Assembly (NCBI RefSeq): GCF_029207565.1
Contig: NZ_JANCMW010000002.1
Coordinates: 558,001 to 622,000, forward strand
Reading direction: 5' to 3'
Length of the DNA stretch: 64,000 bases
From: Marinobacter iranensis
Lineage (GTDB): Bacteria; Pseudomonadota; Gammaproteobacteria; Pseudomonadales; Oleiphilaceae
The notes under the pieces were generated by a model. It saw only the letters and a program-made list of their open reading frames with translations. It was not told the origin of the DNA and ran no database searches. Position 1 is the stretch's first letter, and each line of letters opens with the position of its first letter. Below are positions 8,318 to 17,499 of this stretch, one piece after another. The position numbers and the translations under genes were made by a program.

Positions 8318-11300
8318 ATGAGTCATTTGATCGACAAACTGAATTACTTCAGGAAGAAGCGCGAGCCGTTTGCGAACGGCCACGGCGAAACCCACAATGT
8401 AAGTCGCGAATGGGAAGACAGCTACCGCCAGCGCTGGCAGCATGACAAGATCGTGCGTTCCACCCACGGCGTCAACTGCACCGGTTCCTGCAGCTGGAAA
8501 ATCTACGTCAAGAACGGTCTGGTTACCTGGGAAACCCAGCAGACTGACTACCCCCGCACCCGTCCGGACCTGCCCAACCATGAGCCCCGGGGCTGCCCCC
8601 GTGGGGCCAGCTACTCCTGGTACATGTACAGCGCCAACCGCCTGAAGTACCCGCTGATGCGCAAGCATCTGATGAGGCTCTGGCGCTCCGCCAAGATGCA
8701 GCACAACGATCCGGTGGACGCCTGGGCTTCCATCGTGGAAGACCCCAAGAAGACCGCCGAGTACAAGCCCCGTCGTGGTATGGGCGGCTTTGTGCGTTCC
8801 AGCTGGGACGAAGTCAACGAGTTGATTGCCGCCTCGAACGTTTACACAGCGAAGCAGTACGGCCCTGACCGCATCATCGGCTTCTCGCCGATTCCTGCCA
8901 TGTCCATGGTGTCCTACGCAGCCGGCAGCCGTTACCTGTCCATGATCGGTGGCGTGTGCATGAGCTTCTACGACTGGTACTGCGACCTGCCGCCGGCCTC
9001 CCCGCAAACCTGGGGTGAGCAGACCGACGTGCCGGAATCCGCCGACTGGTACAACTCCGGCTACATCATTGCCTGGGGTTCCAACGTGCCCCAGACCCGT
9101 ACCCCGGACGCCCACTTCTTCACCGAAGTGCGTTACAAGGGCACCAAAACAGTCGCCATTACCCCGGATTACGCCGAAGTTTCCAAGCTGTCTGACGAGT
9201 GGATGAACCCCAAGCAAGGTACCGATGCTGCCCTGGGTATGGCCATGGGCCATGTGATCCTGAAAGAATTCCACGTCGACAAGCCCAGCGAATACTTCAC
9301 CGACTACGTGCGCCGCTATACCGACATGCCCTACCTGGTCATGCTGGAGCAGCGTGAGGACGGCCGCTATGTGCCCGGCCGCTTCCTGCGGGCCAGTGAT
9401 CTGGTGGACGGCCTTGGGGAAGAGAACAACCCCGAGTGGAAAACCATCGCCATCGACGAGAAAACCAACCAGTTGATTGCTCCCAATGGCTCCATCGGCT
9501 ACCGCTGGGGGGAAAAGGGCAAGTGGAACCTCAAGCAGACTGCAAGCAGCAACGAAGTGGAGCTGCAGTTGTCGATGGTCGAGAAGCACGATGAAGTGGT
9601 GGATGTTGCATTTCCGTACTTTGGCGGTATCGAGCATGACCACTTCAAGCACGTGAAGATCTCCGACACCCTGACCCACAAACTGGGCAGCCGCACAGTT
9701 CAACTGGCTGACGGCAGCGAGGGCCACGTTGTTACTGTATTCGACCTGATGGTCGCCAACTATGGTATCAGCCGTGGACTGGGCGGCGATGACGGCGCCA
9801 CGTCTTACGATGAAGTGAAGCCCTACACTCCCGCCTGGCAGGAAAAGATCACCGGCGTTCCCGCCGAGAAAGTGATCCGCATTGCCCGTGAGTTCGCCGA
9901 CAACGCCGACAAGACCAAAGGCCGTTCCATGGTCATCGTCGGTGCCGGTATGAACCACTGGTACCACATGGACATGAACTACCGTGGCCTGATCAACATG
10001 CTGATCCTATGTGGCTGTATCGGCCAGAGCGGTGGCGGCTGGGCCCACTACGTTGGCCAGGAAAAACTGCGCCCGCAGACTGGCTGGCAGCCCCTGGCCT
10101 TCGGCCTGGACTGGCAGCGTCCGCCGCGCCACATGAATTCCACGTCCTTCTTCTACGCTCACTCCGGCCAGTGGCGCTACGAGAAACTGGGTGTCGATGA
10201 GATCCTGTCGCCGCTGGCGGACAAGTCCAGATTCAGTGGCAGCCTGATCGACTACAACGTCCGCGCCGAGCGCATGGGCTGGCTGCCGTCTGCGCCACAA
10301 CTGAACCGTAACCCGCTGGGTATTGCGGCCGAGGCCGAAAAAGCCGGCATGGAAGTGGCGGCCTATGTGGCCCAGTCCATGAAGGATGGCTCCCTGGCAT
10401 TCGCCAGTGAGGATCCGGAAGCGCCCCAGAACCACCCGCGCAATATGTTCATATGGCGGTCCAACCTGCTGGGTTCCTCCGGTAAGGGCCACGAGTACAT
10501 GCTCAAGTACCTGCTCGGTACCAGAAGCGGCCTGCAGGGCAAGGATCTCGGCCACGAGGGCGGCGCCAAGCCGAAAGAAGTGAAGTGGCATGACGAGGCA
10601 CCGGAGGGCAAACTCGATCTGCTGGTAACCCTGGACTTCCGTATGTCCACTACCTGTCTGTATTCCGACATCGTTCTGCCGACTGCGACCTGGTACGAGA
10701 AGAACGACCTGAACACCTCCGACATGCACCCGTTCATCCATCCGTTGACAGCGGCCACCGATCCGGCCTGGGAAGCCCGTAGTGACTGGGAGATCTACAA
10801 GGGCATTGCCAAGGCGTTCTCCAAGGCGACCGAGGGCCACCTGGGTGTCGAAAAAGATGTGGTCACCCTGCCGCTGTTGCACGACGCGCCAGCCGAGCTG
10901 GGCCAGCCGTTCGATGTGAAGGACTGGAAGCGCGGTGAATGTGACCTGATTCCAGGCAAAACCGCGCCCAACTTCATCACCGTGGAGCGGGACTACCCGA
11001 ACACCTACGCCCGCTTCACCTCCCTGGGCCCGCTAATGGACAAACTGGGCAACGGCGGCAAGGGCATCAACTGGAACACTGAGAAGGAAGTGAAGTTCCT
11101 TGGTGACCTGAACCACAAGCATCTTGAGGGTGCCAACGCCGGTCGTCCGAAGATCGAAAGCGCCATCGACGCCGCTGAGGTCATCCTTTCCCTGGCACCG
11201 GAAACCAATGGCCAGGTGGCGGTAAAAGCCTGGGCGGCACTGTCCGAGTTCACCGGCCTTGATCACACCCACTTGGCGAAGAACAAGGAAGAGGAAAAAA

Positions 11301-12061
11301 TCCGCTTCCGGGACATCGTTGCGCAACCGCGCAAGATCATATCCAGCCCGACTTGGTCTGGCCTGGAAGACGAGCACGTGTCCTACAACGCCGGTTATAC
11401 CAACGTGCATGAACTGATCCCCTGGCGCACCCTGACGGGCCGTCAGCAGTTCTATCAGGATCACGAGTGGATGCGCGCCTTCGGTGAGAGCCTGCTGGTG
11501 TATCGCCCGCCCATCAACACCAAAACCGTAAGCCACATGATCAACCAGCGCAGTAACGGCAACCCCGAAAAAGCGCTGAACTGGATCACGCCGCACCAGA
11601 AGTGGGGCATCCACAGCACCTACAGCGACAACCTGCTGATGCTGACCCTGTCCCGCGGTGGCCCCATCGTCTGGCTGAGCGAAGACGACGCCAAAGAGAT
11701 GGAAATCGAGGACAACGACTGGATTGAACTGTTCAACGCCAATGGCGCCATTGCAGCCCGGGCGGTGGTGAGCCAGCGGGTGATGCCCGGCATGGTGATG
11801 ATGTACCACGCCCAGGAGCGGATTGTGAACATCCCGGGCTCGGAAATCACCGGCACCCGGGGCGGTATCCACAACTCGGTTACCCGCGTATGCCCGAAGC
11901 CGACCCACATGATCGGTGGCTATGCGCAGTATTCTTACGGTTTCAACTACTACGGCACCGTGGGCTCCAACCGCGATGAATTCGTGGTCGTTCGCAAGAT
12001 GCACAACGTCGACTGGCTCGACGGCGAAGGCAATGACACTGTTCAGGAGGCTGTAAAATGA
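8318..12061 (+). CDS. narG: NarG, respiratory nitrate reductase catalytic alpha subunit
   Basis: This is the molybdenum bis-MGD subunit of membrane-bound nitrate reductase A, which reduces nitrate to nitrite on the cytoplasmic face. Its 1247 residues match the usual NarG length. Ligands of the FS0 4Fe-4S cluster are visible near the N-terminus: His50, Cys54, Cys58 (STHGVNCTGSCSW) and Cys93 (PRGCPRG). Typical NarG blocks follow, such as IIAWGSNVPQTRTPDAHFF and the C-terminal VCPKPTHMIGGYAQYSYGFNYYG. There is no Tat or Sec signal beyond the short vestigial leader normal for NarG. The start codon ATG follows GAGAGAGACC. The gene overlaps narH by 4 bp (ATGA). The Mo cofactor pathway enzyme MoaA is encoded at 25754. 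Confidence 0.98.
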   Translation: MSHLIDKLNYFRKKREPFANGHGETHNVSREWEDSYRQRWQHDKIVRSTHGVNCTGSCSWKIYVKNGLVTWETQQTDYPRTRPDLPNHEPRGCPRGASYSWYMYSANRLKYPLMRKHLMRLWRSAKMQHNDPVDAWASIVEDPKKTAEYKPRRGMGGFVRSSWDEVNELIAASNVYTAKQYGPDRIIGFSPIPAMSMVSYAAGSRYLSMIGGVCMSFYDWYCDLPPASPQTWGEQTDVPESADWYNSGYIIAWGSNVPQTRTPDAHFFTEVRYKGTKTVAITPDYAEVSKLSDEWMNPKQGTDAALGMAMGHVILKEFHVDKPSEYFTDYVRRYTDMPYLVMLEQREDGRYVPGRFLRASDLVDGLGEENNPEWKTIAIDEKTNQLIAPNGSIGYRWGEKGKWNLKQTASSNEVELQLSMVEKHDEVVDVAFPYFGGIEHDHFKHVKISDTLTHKLGSRTVQLADGSEGHVVTVFDLMVANYGISRGLGGDDGATSYDEVKPYTPAWQEKITGVPAEKVIRIAREFADNADKTKGRSMVIVGAGMNHWYHMDMNYRGLINMLILCGCIGQSGGGWAHYVGQEKLRPQTGWQPLAFGLDWQRPPRHMNSTSFFYAHSGQWRYEKLGVDEILSPLADKSRFSGSLIDYNVRAERMGWLPSAPQLNRNPLGIAAEAEKAGMEVAAYVAQSMKDGSLAFASEDPEAPQNHPRNMFIWRSNLLGSSGKGHEYMLKYLLGTRSGLQGKDLGHEGGAKPKEVKWHDEAPEGKLDLLVTLDFRMSTTCLYSDIVLPTATWYEKNDLNTSDMHPFIHPLTAATDPAWEARSDWEIYKGIAKAFSKATEGHLGVEKDVVTLPLLHDAPAELGQPFDVKDWKRGECDLIPGKTAPNFITVERDYPNTYARFTSLGPLMDKLGNGGKGINWNTEKEVKFLGDLNHKHLEGANAGRPKIESAIDAAEVILSLAPETNGQVAVKAWAALSEFTGLDHTHLAKNKEEEKIRFRDIVAQPRKIISSPTWSGLEDEHVSYNAGYTNVHELIPWRTLTGRQQFYQDHEWMRAFGESLLVYRPPINTKTVSHMINQRSNGNPEKALNWITPHQKWGIHSTYSDNLLMLTLSRGGPIVWLSEDDAKEMEIEDNDWIELFNANGAIAARAVVSQRVMPGMVMMYHAQERIVNIPGSEITGTRGGIHNSVTRVCPKPTHMIGGYAQYSYGFNYYGTVGSNRDEFVVVRKMHNVDWLDGEGNDTVQEAVK

Positions 12062-13632
12062 AGATCCGTTCCCAAGTCGGCATGGTACTGAACCTGGACA
12101 AGTGCATCGGTTGCCACACCTGTTCAGTGACCTGCAAAAACGTATGGACCAGCCGTGAAGGTATGGAATACGCCTGGTTCAACAACGTCGAGACCAAACC
12201 CGGTATCGGCTACCCCAAAGAGTGGGAGAATCAGGACAAGTGGAAGGGCGGCTGGATGCGCGACAGCTCCGGCAAGATTCGTCCGAAAATCGGTGGCCGT
12301 TTCCGGGTGCTGGCGAACATCTTCGCCAACCCGGACCTGCCGCAGATCGACGACTACTACGAGCCGTTCGATTTCGATTACCAGCACCTGCATACCGCCG
12401 GCGACAGCAAGCACCAGCCGGTGGCCCGGCCGCGCTCGCTGATCTCCGGCCAGCGCATGCAGAAGATCGAATGGGGCCCCAACTGGGAAGAAATCCTGGG
12501 TACCGAGTTTGCCAAACGACGCAAGGACAAGAACTTCGATCAGGTCCAGGCGGACATCTACGGCCAGTTCGAAAACACCTTCATGATGTACCTGCCGCGC
12601 CTGTGCGAGCACTGCCTGAACCCGGCCTGTGTCGCCAGTTGCCCGAGCGGCGCCATCTACAAGCGTGAGGAAGACGGCATCGTGCTGATCGATCAGGACA
12701 AATGCCGCGGCTGGCGGATGTGTGTCTCCGGCTGCCCGTACAAGAAGATCTACTTCAACTGGAAGACCGGCAAGTCCGAGAAATGCATCTTCTGCTACCC
12801 GCGGATCGAAGCCGGCATGCCCACCGTGTGTTCCGAGACCTGCGTCGGTCGTATCCGCTACCTGGGTGTGCTGCTGTACGACGCAGACCGCATTGAGGAA
12901 GTGGCCAGCACGCCGGGCGAGCATGAGCTTTATGAAAAGCAGCTGGAAATCTTCCTGGACCCGAACGACCCGAAGGTTATCGAGCAGGCGAAGAAAGACG
13001 GCATCCCGATGAACGTGATCGAGGCCGCCCAGCGCAGCCCGGTCTACAAAATGGCCGTGGACTGGAAACTGGCCCTGCCGCTGCACCCGGAATACCGCAC
13101 CCTGCCCATGGTCTGGTACGTGCCACCCCTGAGCCCGATCCAGTCCGCGGCGGAAGCCGGCAAGGTCGAGTTTGACGGTGTACTGCCGAAGATCGAAAGC
13201 CTGCGGATTCCGGTCAAATACCTGGCCAACCTGCTGACCGCCGGGGATGAGAAGCCGATTGTGCGGGCCCTCAAACGCATCATGGCAATGCGCCTGTACA
13301 AGCGCGCCGAAACCGTGGAAGGCAGGGAAGACCTGCGGGCGTTACAGGAAGCGGGACTCACCAAGGCCCAGGCGGATGAGATGTACCGCTACCTGGCCAT
13401 CGCGGACTATGAGGACCGCTTCGTCATCCCCACCAGCCATCGCGAACTGGCAAAGGAAGCATTTCCTGACGCTACCGCCCACGGCGAGCGCGGCGGTTGC
13501 GGTTTCAGCTTCGGCGACGGCTGTAACGGTGACAGTAAATTCAACATGTTCGGTGGCCGTAAGCAGACCACCAGCATGGTGCAGAAACTGTCCACCGTGA
13601 AGCAGGTTGACCCGAAACAGCTGCAGGAATGA
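12058..13632 (+). CDS. narH: NarH, nitrate reductase iron-sulfur beta subunit
   Basis: This electron-transfer subunit of 524 residues carries four Fe-S clusters between NarI and NarG. Cysteine motifs appear in order: CIGCHTCSVTCKNVW near residue 16, CEHCLNPACVASCPSG near 184, CRGWRMCVSGCPYKK near 217 (the Trp-for-Cys position gives the 3Fe-4S cluster), and CIFCYPRIEAG...CSETC near 244-263. The gene starts within the narG stop (ATGA), and narJ begins 10 bp downstream. A Cys-rich C-terminal tail (GGCGFSFGDGC) is present. Confidence 0.98.
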   Translation: MKIRSQVGMVLNLDKCIGCHTCSVTCKNVWTSREGMEYAWFNNVETKPGIGYPKEWENQDKWKGGWMRDSSGKIRPKIGGRFRVLANIFANPDLPQIDDYYEPFDFDYQHLHTAGDSKHQPVARPRSLISGQRMQKIEWGPNWEEILGTEFAKRRKDKNFDQVQADIYGQFENTFMMYLPRLCEHCLNPACVASCPSGAIYKREEDGIVLIDQDKCRGWRMCVSGCPYKKIYFNWKTGKSEKCIFCYPRIEAGMPTVCSETCVGRIRYLGVLLYDADRIEEVASTPGEHELYEKQLEIFLDPNDPKVIEQAKKDGIPMNVIEAAQRSPVYKMAVDWKLALPLHPEYRTLPMVWYVPPLSPIQSAAEAGKVEFDGVLPKIESLRIPVKYLANLLTAGDEKPIVRALKRIMAMRLYKRAETVEGREDLRALQEAGLTKAQADEMYRYLAIADYEDRFVIPTSHRELAKEAFPDATAHGERGGCGFSFGDGCNGDSKFNMFGGRKQTTSMVQKLSTVKQVDPKQLQE

Positions 13633-13642
13633 GGAAATCAGG

Positions 13643-14383
13643 ATGAAACTTTTAAAAGTAATCGCAAGGGTTCTTGAGTACCCCACCGAAGAACTGCAGA
13701 CCTCGAAAGATGCGTTGATAGCCGTTGTTCTTGAAGATGGCCGGCTGCCACGGAAAAACAAGGAGCAGTTGCTGCGGTGTATTGACCAGGTATGTGACGG
13801 AGATCTTCTTGATATCCAGGAAAACTACGTGGGCACCTTCGACAAGGGCAGGGCAACATCCCTGCTGTTGTTCGAGCACGTACACGGCGAATCCCGTGAC
13901 CGGGGTCAGGCCATGGTGGACCTGATGGAGGAGTACCGTACCAATGGCCTGGAGATTGATGCCAGGGAACTGCCGGACTATCTGCCGTTGTTCCTTGAAT
14001 ACCTCTCTACCCGGCCATGGGAAGAAATTCGGAACTGGCTGGAAGATATCCATCACATCCTCGGCCTTCTGGGTGAAAGGCTGTATCAGCGGGAGAGCCT
14101 TTACCACGTGTTGATGGATTCGCTGCTGGTTTTGTCTGGCCGGCAAGCGAATCGTCAGGAACTGGCGCAGATTGTGGCATCGGAAGAGCGTGACGACACC
14201 CCGGAAGCACTGGACAAGGTCTGGGAGGAAGAAATGGTGAAGTTTGTGGATGATCAGGGCAGTTCCTGCGCCACCGGCGGTGTTGTTGGTCAGCGCCGCC
14301 GCGAACTGGAGCAGACCCAGACCATCCATCTGAGCGATCAGTTGATGACGGACGCAACGCCCCGTCAGGCAGGAGGCGCCTGA
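13643..14383 (+). CDS. narJ: NarJ, nitrate reductase assembly chaperone
   Basis: This redox-enzyme maturation chaperone has 246 residues. It binds apo-NarG and is required for Mo-cofactor insertion and membrane docking but is absent from the final complex. The sequence opens MKLLKVIARVLEYPTEELQ, characteristic of NarJ, and contains the acidic helical core YLPLFLEYLSTRPWEE. The start at ATG 13643 is preferred over the longer in-frame reading that begins inside narH, because GAGGAAATCAGG lies just upstream. The gene lies between narH (10 bp) and narI (20 bp). Confidence 0.95.
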   Translation: MKLLKVIARVLEYPTEELQTSKDALIAVVLEDGRLPRKNKEQLLRCIDQVCDGDLLDIQENYVGTFDKGRATSLLLFEHVHGESRDRGQAMVDLMEEYRTNGLEIDARELPDYLPLFLEYLSTRPWEEIRNWLEDIHHILGLLGERLYQRESLYHVLMDSLLVLSGRQANRQELAQIVASEERDDTPEALDKVWEEEMVKFVDDQGSSCATGGVVGQRRRELEQTQTIHLSDQLMTDATPRQAGGA

Positions 14384-14403
14384 AGGCGCGGGAGGAAACT
14401 GAA

Positions 14404-15084
14404 ATGATGTCCTATCTCAATACACTGTTGTTCGGGGTCTACCCCTACATTGCTATCGCTATTCTGGTAATTGGCACCTGGGCACGTTATGACCATGGTC
14501 AGTTCACCTGGAAAGCCCATTCCAGCCAGATGCTGCGCAAGAAAAACATGGTCATGGCCAGCGTACTGTTCCATGTGGGCGTACTGGTGATCTTCTTCGG
14601 CCACCTGGTTGGCCTGCTGACACCTCATGCGGTCTATGAGCCGTTCATGAGCCCCGGCACCAAGCAGGTTATGGCTATTGTTGTTGGTGGTATTGCAGGC
14701 GTGATGGCCCTCATCGGTGGCGGCATGCTCGCCTGGCGGAGGCTGACCGACCCTCGGGTGAAAGCCAGCAGCACCTTCGCCGACAACATGATTATCCTGA
14801 TTCTGGTGATCCAACTGGCGCTCGGCCTGTTCACCATTCTGCCCACCATGGGACATCTGGACGGCAGCACCATGCTCCAGTTCTCGGCCTGGGCCCAGGG
14901 CATTGTCACGCTGCAGGGTGGCGTTGCGGGTTATATCGCCGACGTGCACTGGATCTACAAAACCCACATCTTCCTCGGCCTGACCATCTTCGTGCTGTTC
15001 CCGTTCACCCGGCTTGTGCACATGTTGAGCGTGCCGGTGGAGTATTTCGGGCGGAAGTACCAGGTGGTGCGTAAGCGGGCGTGA
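14404..15084 (+). CDS. narI: NarI, nitrate reductase cytochrome b gamma subunit
   Basis: This 226-residue membrane anchor has five hydrophobic segments, oxidises quinol at the periplasmic side and carries two b haems. Candidate axial His residues are visible in LFHVGVLVIFFGHLVGL (early) and IYKTHIFLGLTIFVLFPFTRLVHMLS (late), matching the four conserved haem ligands. The C-terminal VPVEYFGRKYQVVRKR is typical of NarI. Two adjacent ATG codons (14404, 14407) are both possible starts. The gene ends the core narGHJI operon. A REP pair occupies the spacer before the isomerase gene. Confidence 0.97.
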   Translation: MMSYLNTLLFGVYPYIAIAILVIGTWARYDHGQFTWKAHSSQMLRKKNMVMASVLFHVGVLVIFFGHLVGLLTPHAVYEPFMSPGTKQVMAIVVGGIAGVMALIGGGMLAWRRLTDPRVKASSTFADNMIILILVIQLALGLFTILPTMGHLDGSTMLQFSAWAQGIVTLQGGVAGYIADVHWIYKTHIFLGLTIFVLFPFTRLVHMLSVPVEYFGRKYQVVRKRA

Positions 15085-15103
15085 TTGGGGGAGACATAAA
15101 AGA

Positions 15104-15187
15104 TGTCGGATTACGGCTTCGCCTAATCCGACCTACCCGAGCCTGAAGCCCCAAATGTAGGTCGGATTAGCGAAGCGTAATCCGACA
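15104..15187. repeat. REP pair in inverted orientation (REPIN-like)
   Basis: Two short palindromic units face each other: 15104-15136 (GTCGGATTA / TAATCCGAC stem, ending CCTAC) and 15157-15187 (GTAGG followed by TCGGATTA / TAATCCGA). The first unit is identical over 33 nt to the one at 57079-57111. This is the common proteobacterial REP arrangement (GTAGG tag plus imperfect palindrome). The REP-associated tyrosine transposase is not in the window. Confidence 0.85.
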
Positions 15188-15209
15188 ACCAGCTCAAAGG
15201 AAAGCAACC

Positions 15210-16016
15210 ATGCAACTCATCCCAGTAGGCAACGCCGAAAAACCCAGAAACCAGTTCCCGCCGGTCTACGTGGGTGACACCCTCATCGCCGAAGACGACA
15301 TCGCCCGGGAAATGCAACACCACCCGGCCGAAGAAGTCGCCGAAGCCTGGCACGAAGCGGCTAAAAGCCTCGTCATCCGCGAACTCCTCCTGCAACAGGC
15401 CAGCCGCCTGAACCTGGACGACATCGCCGACGAAGAAGACCGCATCGCCCGGGTACTGGAGCTGGAACTCGACGTCCCTGACCCCAGCGAACAGGACTGC
15501 GAACGCTTCTACGCCGCCAACCCCGGCCGCTTCCGCAGCCCGACCCTGATGGCCGTCAGCCACATCCTCCTCGCCGCCGCCCCGGACGACGTCCAGGAGC
15601 GCATGCGCCAGGAAGAAGCAGGGCGCCAACTGCTGTCATCCTTACTCGACGGTCGTGCCCGGTTTGCGGAACTGGCCAAACAATACTCCGCCTGCGAATC
15701 CCGCCACCAGGGCGGCAGCCTCGGCCAGATCAGCAAAGGCCAGACCGTCGACGAATTCGAACGCCCGGTCCTGTCCCTCCAGGAAGGCCTCAACCCCGAA
15801 CTCATCGAAACCCGCTACGGCTGGCACCTCGTCCGCGTCGACCAACACATCGACGGCGAACAGCTGCCCTACGAACACGTTAAGCCCCAGATACGGCAAT
15901 ACCTGAGCGAAAGCGTCACCAGACGAGCGTTCCGACAGTACCTGCAGGTGTTGGCCGCTGAAACTGGTGTGGAGGGTGTAGATATGGAAATACCCGACTC
16001 GCCGCTGATGCAGTGA
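15210..16016 (+). CDS. Parvulin-type peptidyl-prolyl isomerase (nar operon associated)
   Basis: This 268-residue protein has an N-terminal helical region and a PpiC/parvulin rotamase domain at about 115-225 (VSHILLAA ... ARFAELAKQYSACESRHQGGSLGQISKGQTVDEFERPVLSLQEGLNPELIETRYGWHLVRV). It has no signal peptide, so it is probably cytoplasmic, resembling NifM-like isomerases found behind narI in several denitrifiers. It presumably helps nitrate reductase folding, which is an inference from position. The codon use is strongly C-ending, even for this window. Structured element A follows the stop by about 23 bp. Confidence 0.85.
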   Translation: MQLIPVGNAEKPRNQFPPVYVGDTLIAEDDIAREMQHHPAEEVAEAWHEAAKSLVIRELLLQQASRLNLDDIADEEDRIARVLELELDVPDPSEQDCERFYAANPGRFRSPTLMAVSHILLAAAPDDVQERMRQEEAGRQLLSSLLDGRARFAELAKQYSACESRHQGGSLGQISKGQTVDEFERPVLSLQEGLNPELIETRYGWHLVRVDQHIDGEQLPYEHVKPQIRQYLSESVTRRAFRQYLQVLAAETGVEGVDMEIPDSPLMQ

Positions 16017-16039
16017 AAAGGTTAACTCTAATACTGGGA

Positions 16040-16147
16040 GGCCGATGGGCCCCTTCTTCCCAAAACTGTGCGGAGCCATGGATGGCGGAGCTCAAGCGCC
16101 ACATGGATGTGCTTGAGCGTGTTTTGGGAAGAAGGGGCCCATTGGCC
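16040..16147 (+). repeat. Y-shaped intergenic element A
   Basis: The outer stem pairs 16040-16066 with 16121-16147 over 27 bp, with a single G/T wobble. The 54-nt core (16067-16120) folds into two hairpins: GCCA-TGGA-TGGC, and CTCAAG...CACA-TGGA-TGTG...CTTGAG. The NGGA loops are on the plus strand. The core differs from the reverse complement of element B at 4 of 54 positions. The element lies between the isomerase and dnr genes. A spacer of about 300 bp here holds only this element and the dnr control sites. Confidence 0.85.
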
Positions 16148-16199
16148 TGTGCTCCCAAGTAAACAAGAGAGCCAGCACCCAGGCAACAAGCCCCCTTCT

Positions 16200-16213
16200 T
16201 TGAGGTAAGTCAA
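16200..16213. promoter_or_regulatory. FNR/Dnr-like box upstream of dnr
   Basis: TTGAG-GTAA-GTCAA is a 5-4-5 inverted repeat close to the FNR/Anr/Dnr consensus TTGAT-N4-ATCAA. It lies 112 bp before the preferred dnr start, with a NarL-like box between the two. Autoregulation or Anr control is inferred. Confidence 0.55.
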
Positions 16214-16236
16214 TTACTCAGTAATAACCACCCAAC

Positions 16237-16252
16237 TACCCCCATAGGGGGA
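16237..16252. promoter_or_regulatory. NarL-like 7-2-7 site upstream of dnr
   Basis: TACCCCC-AT-AGGGGGA is a near-symmetric 7-2-7 inverted repeat. Each heptamer departs from TACYYMT / AKRRGTA at one position. A TATAAAA stretch at about 16279 could be a -10 element. Confidence 0.5.
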
Positions 16253-16324
16253 GCGATTTTCCCCCCAAGCCCCACTACTATAAAACCAGATATGAAATGC
16301 ATTATTAATGCAGGGGCAAACAAA

Positions 16325-17074
16325 ATGGCACTCTTACAAACCACCGAAACACGCTACAGCAAGCCAGTACTTGTCGCCGTCAACAAACTCTTCGAAGAAG
16401 ACGACCGACTGGCTCCCATGCGCCAGCACGCACTCTTCTCATCACTGAGCGACGACGACCTCACGGCACTGCTGCAGCAGTCCAAACGCCTGCGCCTTGG
16501 CCACCACCAACTGCTCTACCGTCAGGACATGCCCGCTCACCACTTCTTCTTCGTGATCTCCGGGCGGCTGCGCCTATACCGCCTCGACGCCTCAGGCATA
16601 GACCGCACCCTGGACAGCATTGCCCCCGGCGATTGCTTCGCCGAAGTCATGATCTACGCAGAGCCGGCCAGATACGCCTGCTACGCAGAAGCACTCAAAT
16701 CCAGCGAAGTGCTGATGATACCCGTCAAGGTTTACCAGGATCTGCTGGAAAGAAAGCCCGAATACACCCAGTCGGCGCTGCGCCATTACGCCAGGCGTAA
16801 CGTGGCCCGATTTCATGACCTGGAAATTATGACCGTGCAGAGCGCCCGTGACCGCCTGATCCGATACCTGATTGACCTACTGCCCAACGGAGCTTCCGAG
16901 GGCGGAGAAGTGGAACTGCCATTGCCTAAATGCCTGGTCGCGTCCCGGCTTGCGATGCAGCCGGAAACCTTCTCGCGGATTCTGGCAAACCTGAAAGCAA
17001 ACGGACTGGTCCGGGTCAACCGCAGCCGGCTGTTCATCTCCGACCCCGCTCGACTGATTCAGATCAGCCAGTAA
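16325..17074 (+). CDS. dnr: Crp/Fnr-family regulator of Dnr type (nitric-oxide responsive)
   Basis: This 249-residue transcription factor has an N-terminal cyclic-nucleotide-like sensor domain (FFFVISGRLRLYRLDASG, GDCFAEVMIY) and a C-terminal helix-turn-helix with recognition helix QPETFSRILANLKANGLV. E-x2-S-R is the FNR-type reading head for TTGAT half-sites. The N-terminal FNR cysteine cluster is absent, which fits the Dnr/Nnr class that senses NO through haem rather than FNR itself. ATG at 16325 is preferred (CAGGGG eight bases upstream) over ATG 16292, which has no ribosome site. It lies between narGHJI and nosRZ, as expected for a denitrification regulator. Confidence 0.82.
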   Translation: MALLQTTETRYSKPVLVAVNKLFEEDDRLAPMRQHALFSSLSDDDLTALLQQSKRLRLGHHQLLYRQDMPAHHFFFVISGRLRLYRLDASGIDRTLDSIAPGDCFAEVMIYAEPARYACYAEALKSSEVLMIPVKVYQDLLERKPEYTQSALRHYARRNVARFHDLEIMTVQSARDRLIRYLIDLLPNGASEGGEVELPLPKCLVASRLAMQPETFSRILANLKANGLVRVNRSRLFISDPARLIQISQ

Positions 17075-17097
17075 ATGATAGAGGCAGGAAACGTCCG

Positions 17098-17499
17098 ATG
17101 ATCTCCAGCTATACCGATTTGTTAAACGCCGCCAATGCTGAACCCGAACCTCAGCGCCTGCTATTCGTGTTCTGCCGTGCCGAGCTTCCTGACGACGCCT
17201 CGGAATCTGAAAAAGCTGCCTTTGCCAGCGGAGAGGGCGGTGCCCTGGTACCGGTGGTGTGTGTCGACAAGGCGCTCGACGACGTCACTGACTTCGGAGC
17301 GCTTGTTGATGAATCCCGGCAAACAGGACAAATGTGGGACGTGGTGTTTGTCGCCGCCATGTCTGGCCGTGGCGGTGTGCAGCCCACCACTGACGAAGCA
17401 CAACAACCGCTGACCATGATGGTGGAATCCATTCGTCTGGGCCACTTGGGAAACTACCTGCCCCTGGATCGCAAGGGCCAGGCGATAGCGTTGGGCTGA
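17098..17499 (+). CDS. Conserved protein often labelled ribonucleotide reductase subunit alpha
   Basis: This 133-residue acidic protein (MISSYTDLLNAANAEPEPQRLLFVFCRAELP...) contains the segment DVVFVAAMSGRGGVQPTTDEAQQPL and ends LGHLGNYLPLDRKGQAIALG. Small proteins of this kind are commonly carried in Pseudomonas and Marinobacter genomes under a ribonucleotide reductase label. At this length it cannot be a class I, II or III reductase catalytic subunit, so I treat its function as unknown. ATG 17098 has AGGAAA upstream. It follows dnr after 23 bp and is probably co-transcribed with it; nosR begins 156 bp later. Confidence 0.7.
   Translation: MISSYTDLLNAANAEPEPQRLLFVFCRAELPDDASESEKAAFASGEGGALVPVVCVDKALDDVTDFGALVDESRQTGQMWDVVFVAAMSGRGGVQPTTDEAQQPLTMMVESIRLGHLGNYLPLDRKGQAIALG

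Noticed and set aside
8195..9967. 590-codon open frame on the minus strand inside narG
   Set aside because: It is antisense to narG, with low-complexity Val/Gly/His-rich translation and no family resemblance. GC-rich codon bias leaves the opposite frame open.
16040..16147. Integron attC site
   Set aside because: attC sites have conserved short ends and lie behind cassettes near an integrase. Here ends are variable, no integrase is seen and flanking genes are core metabolism.
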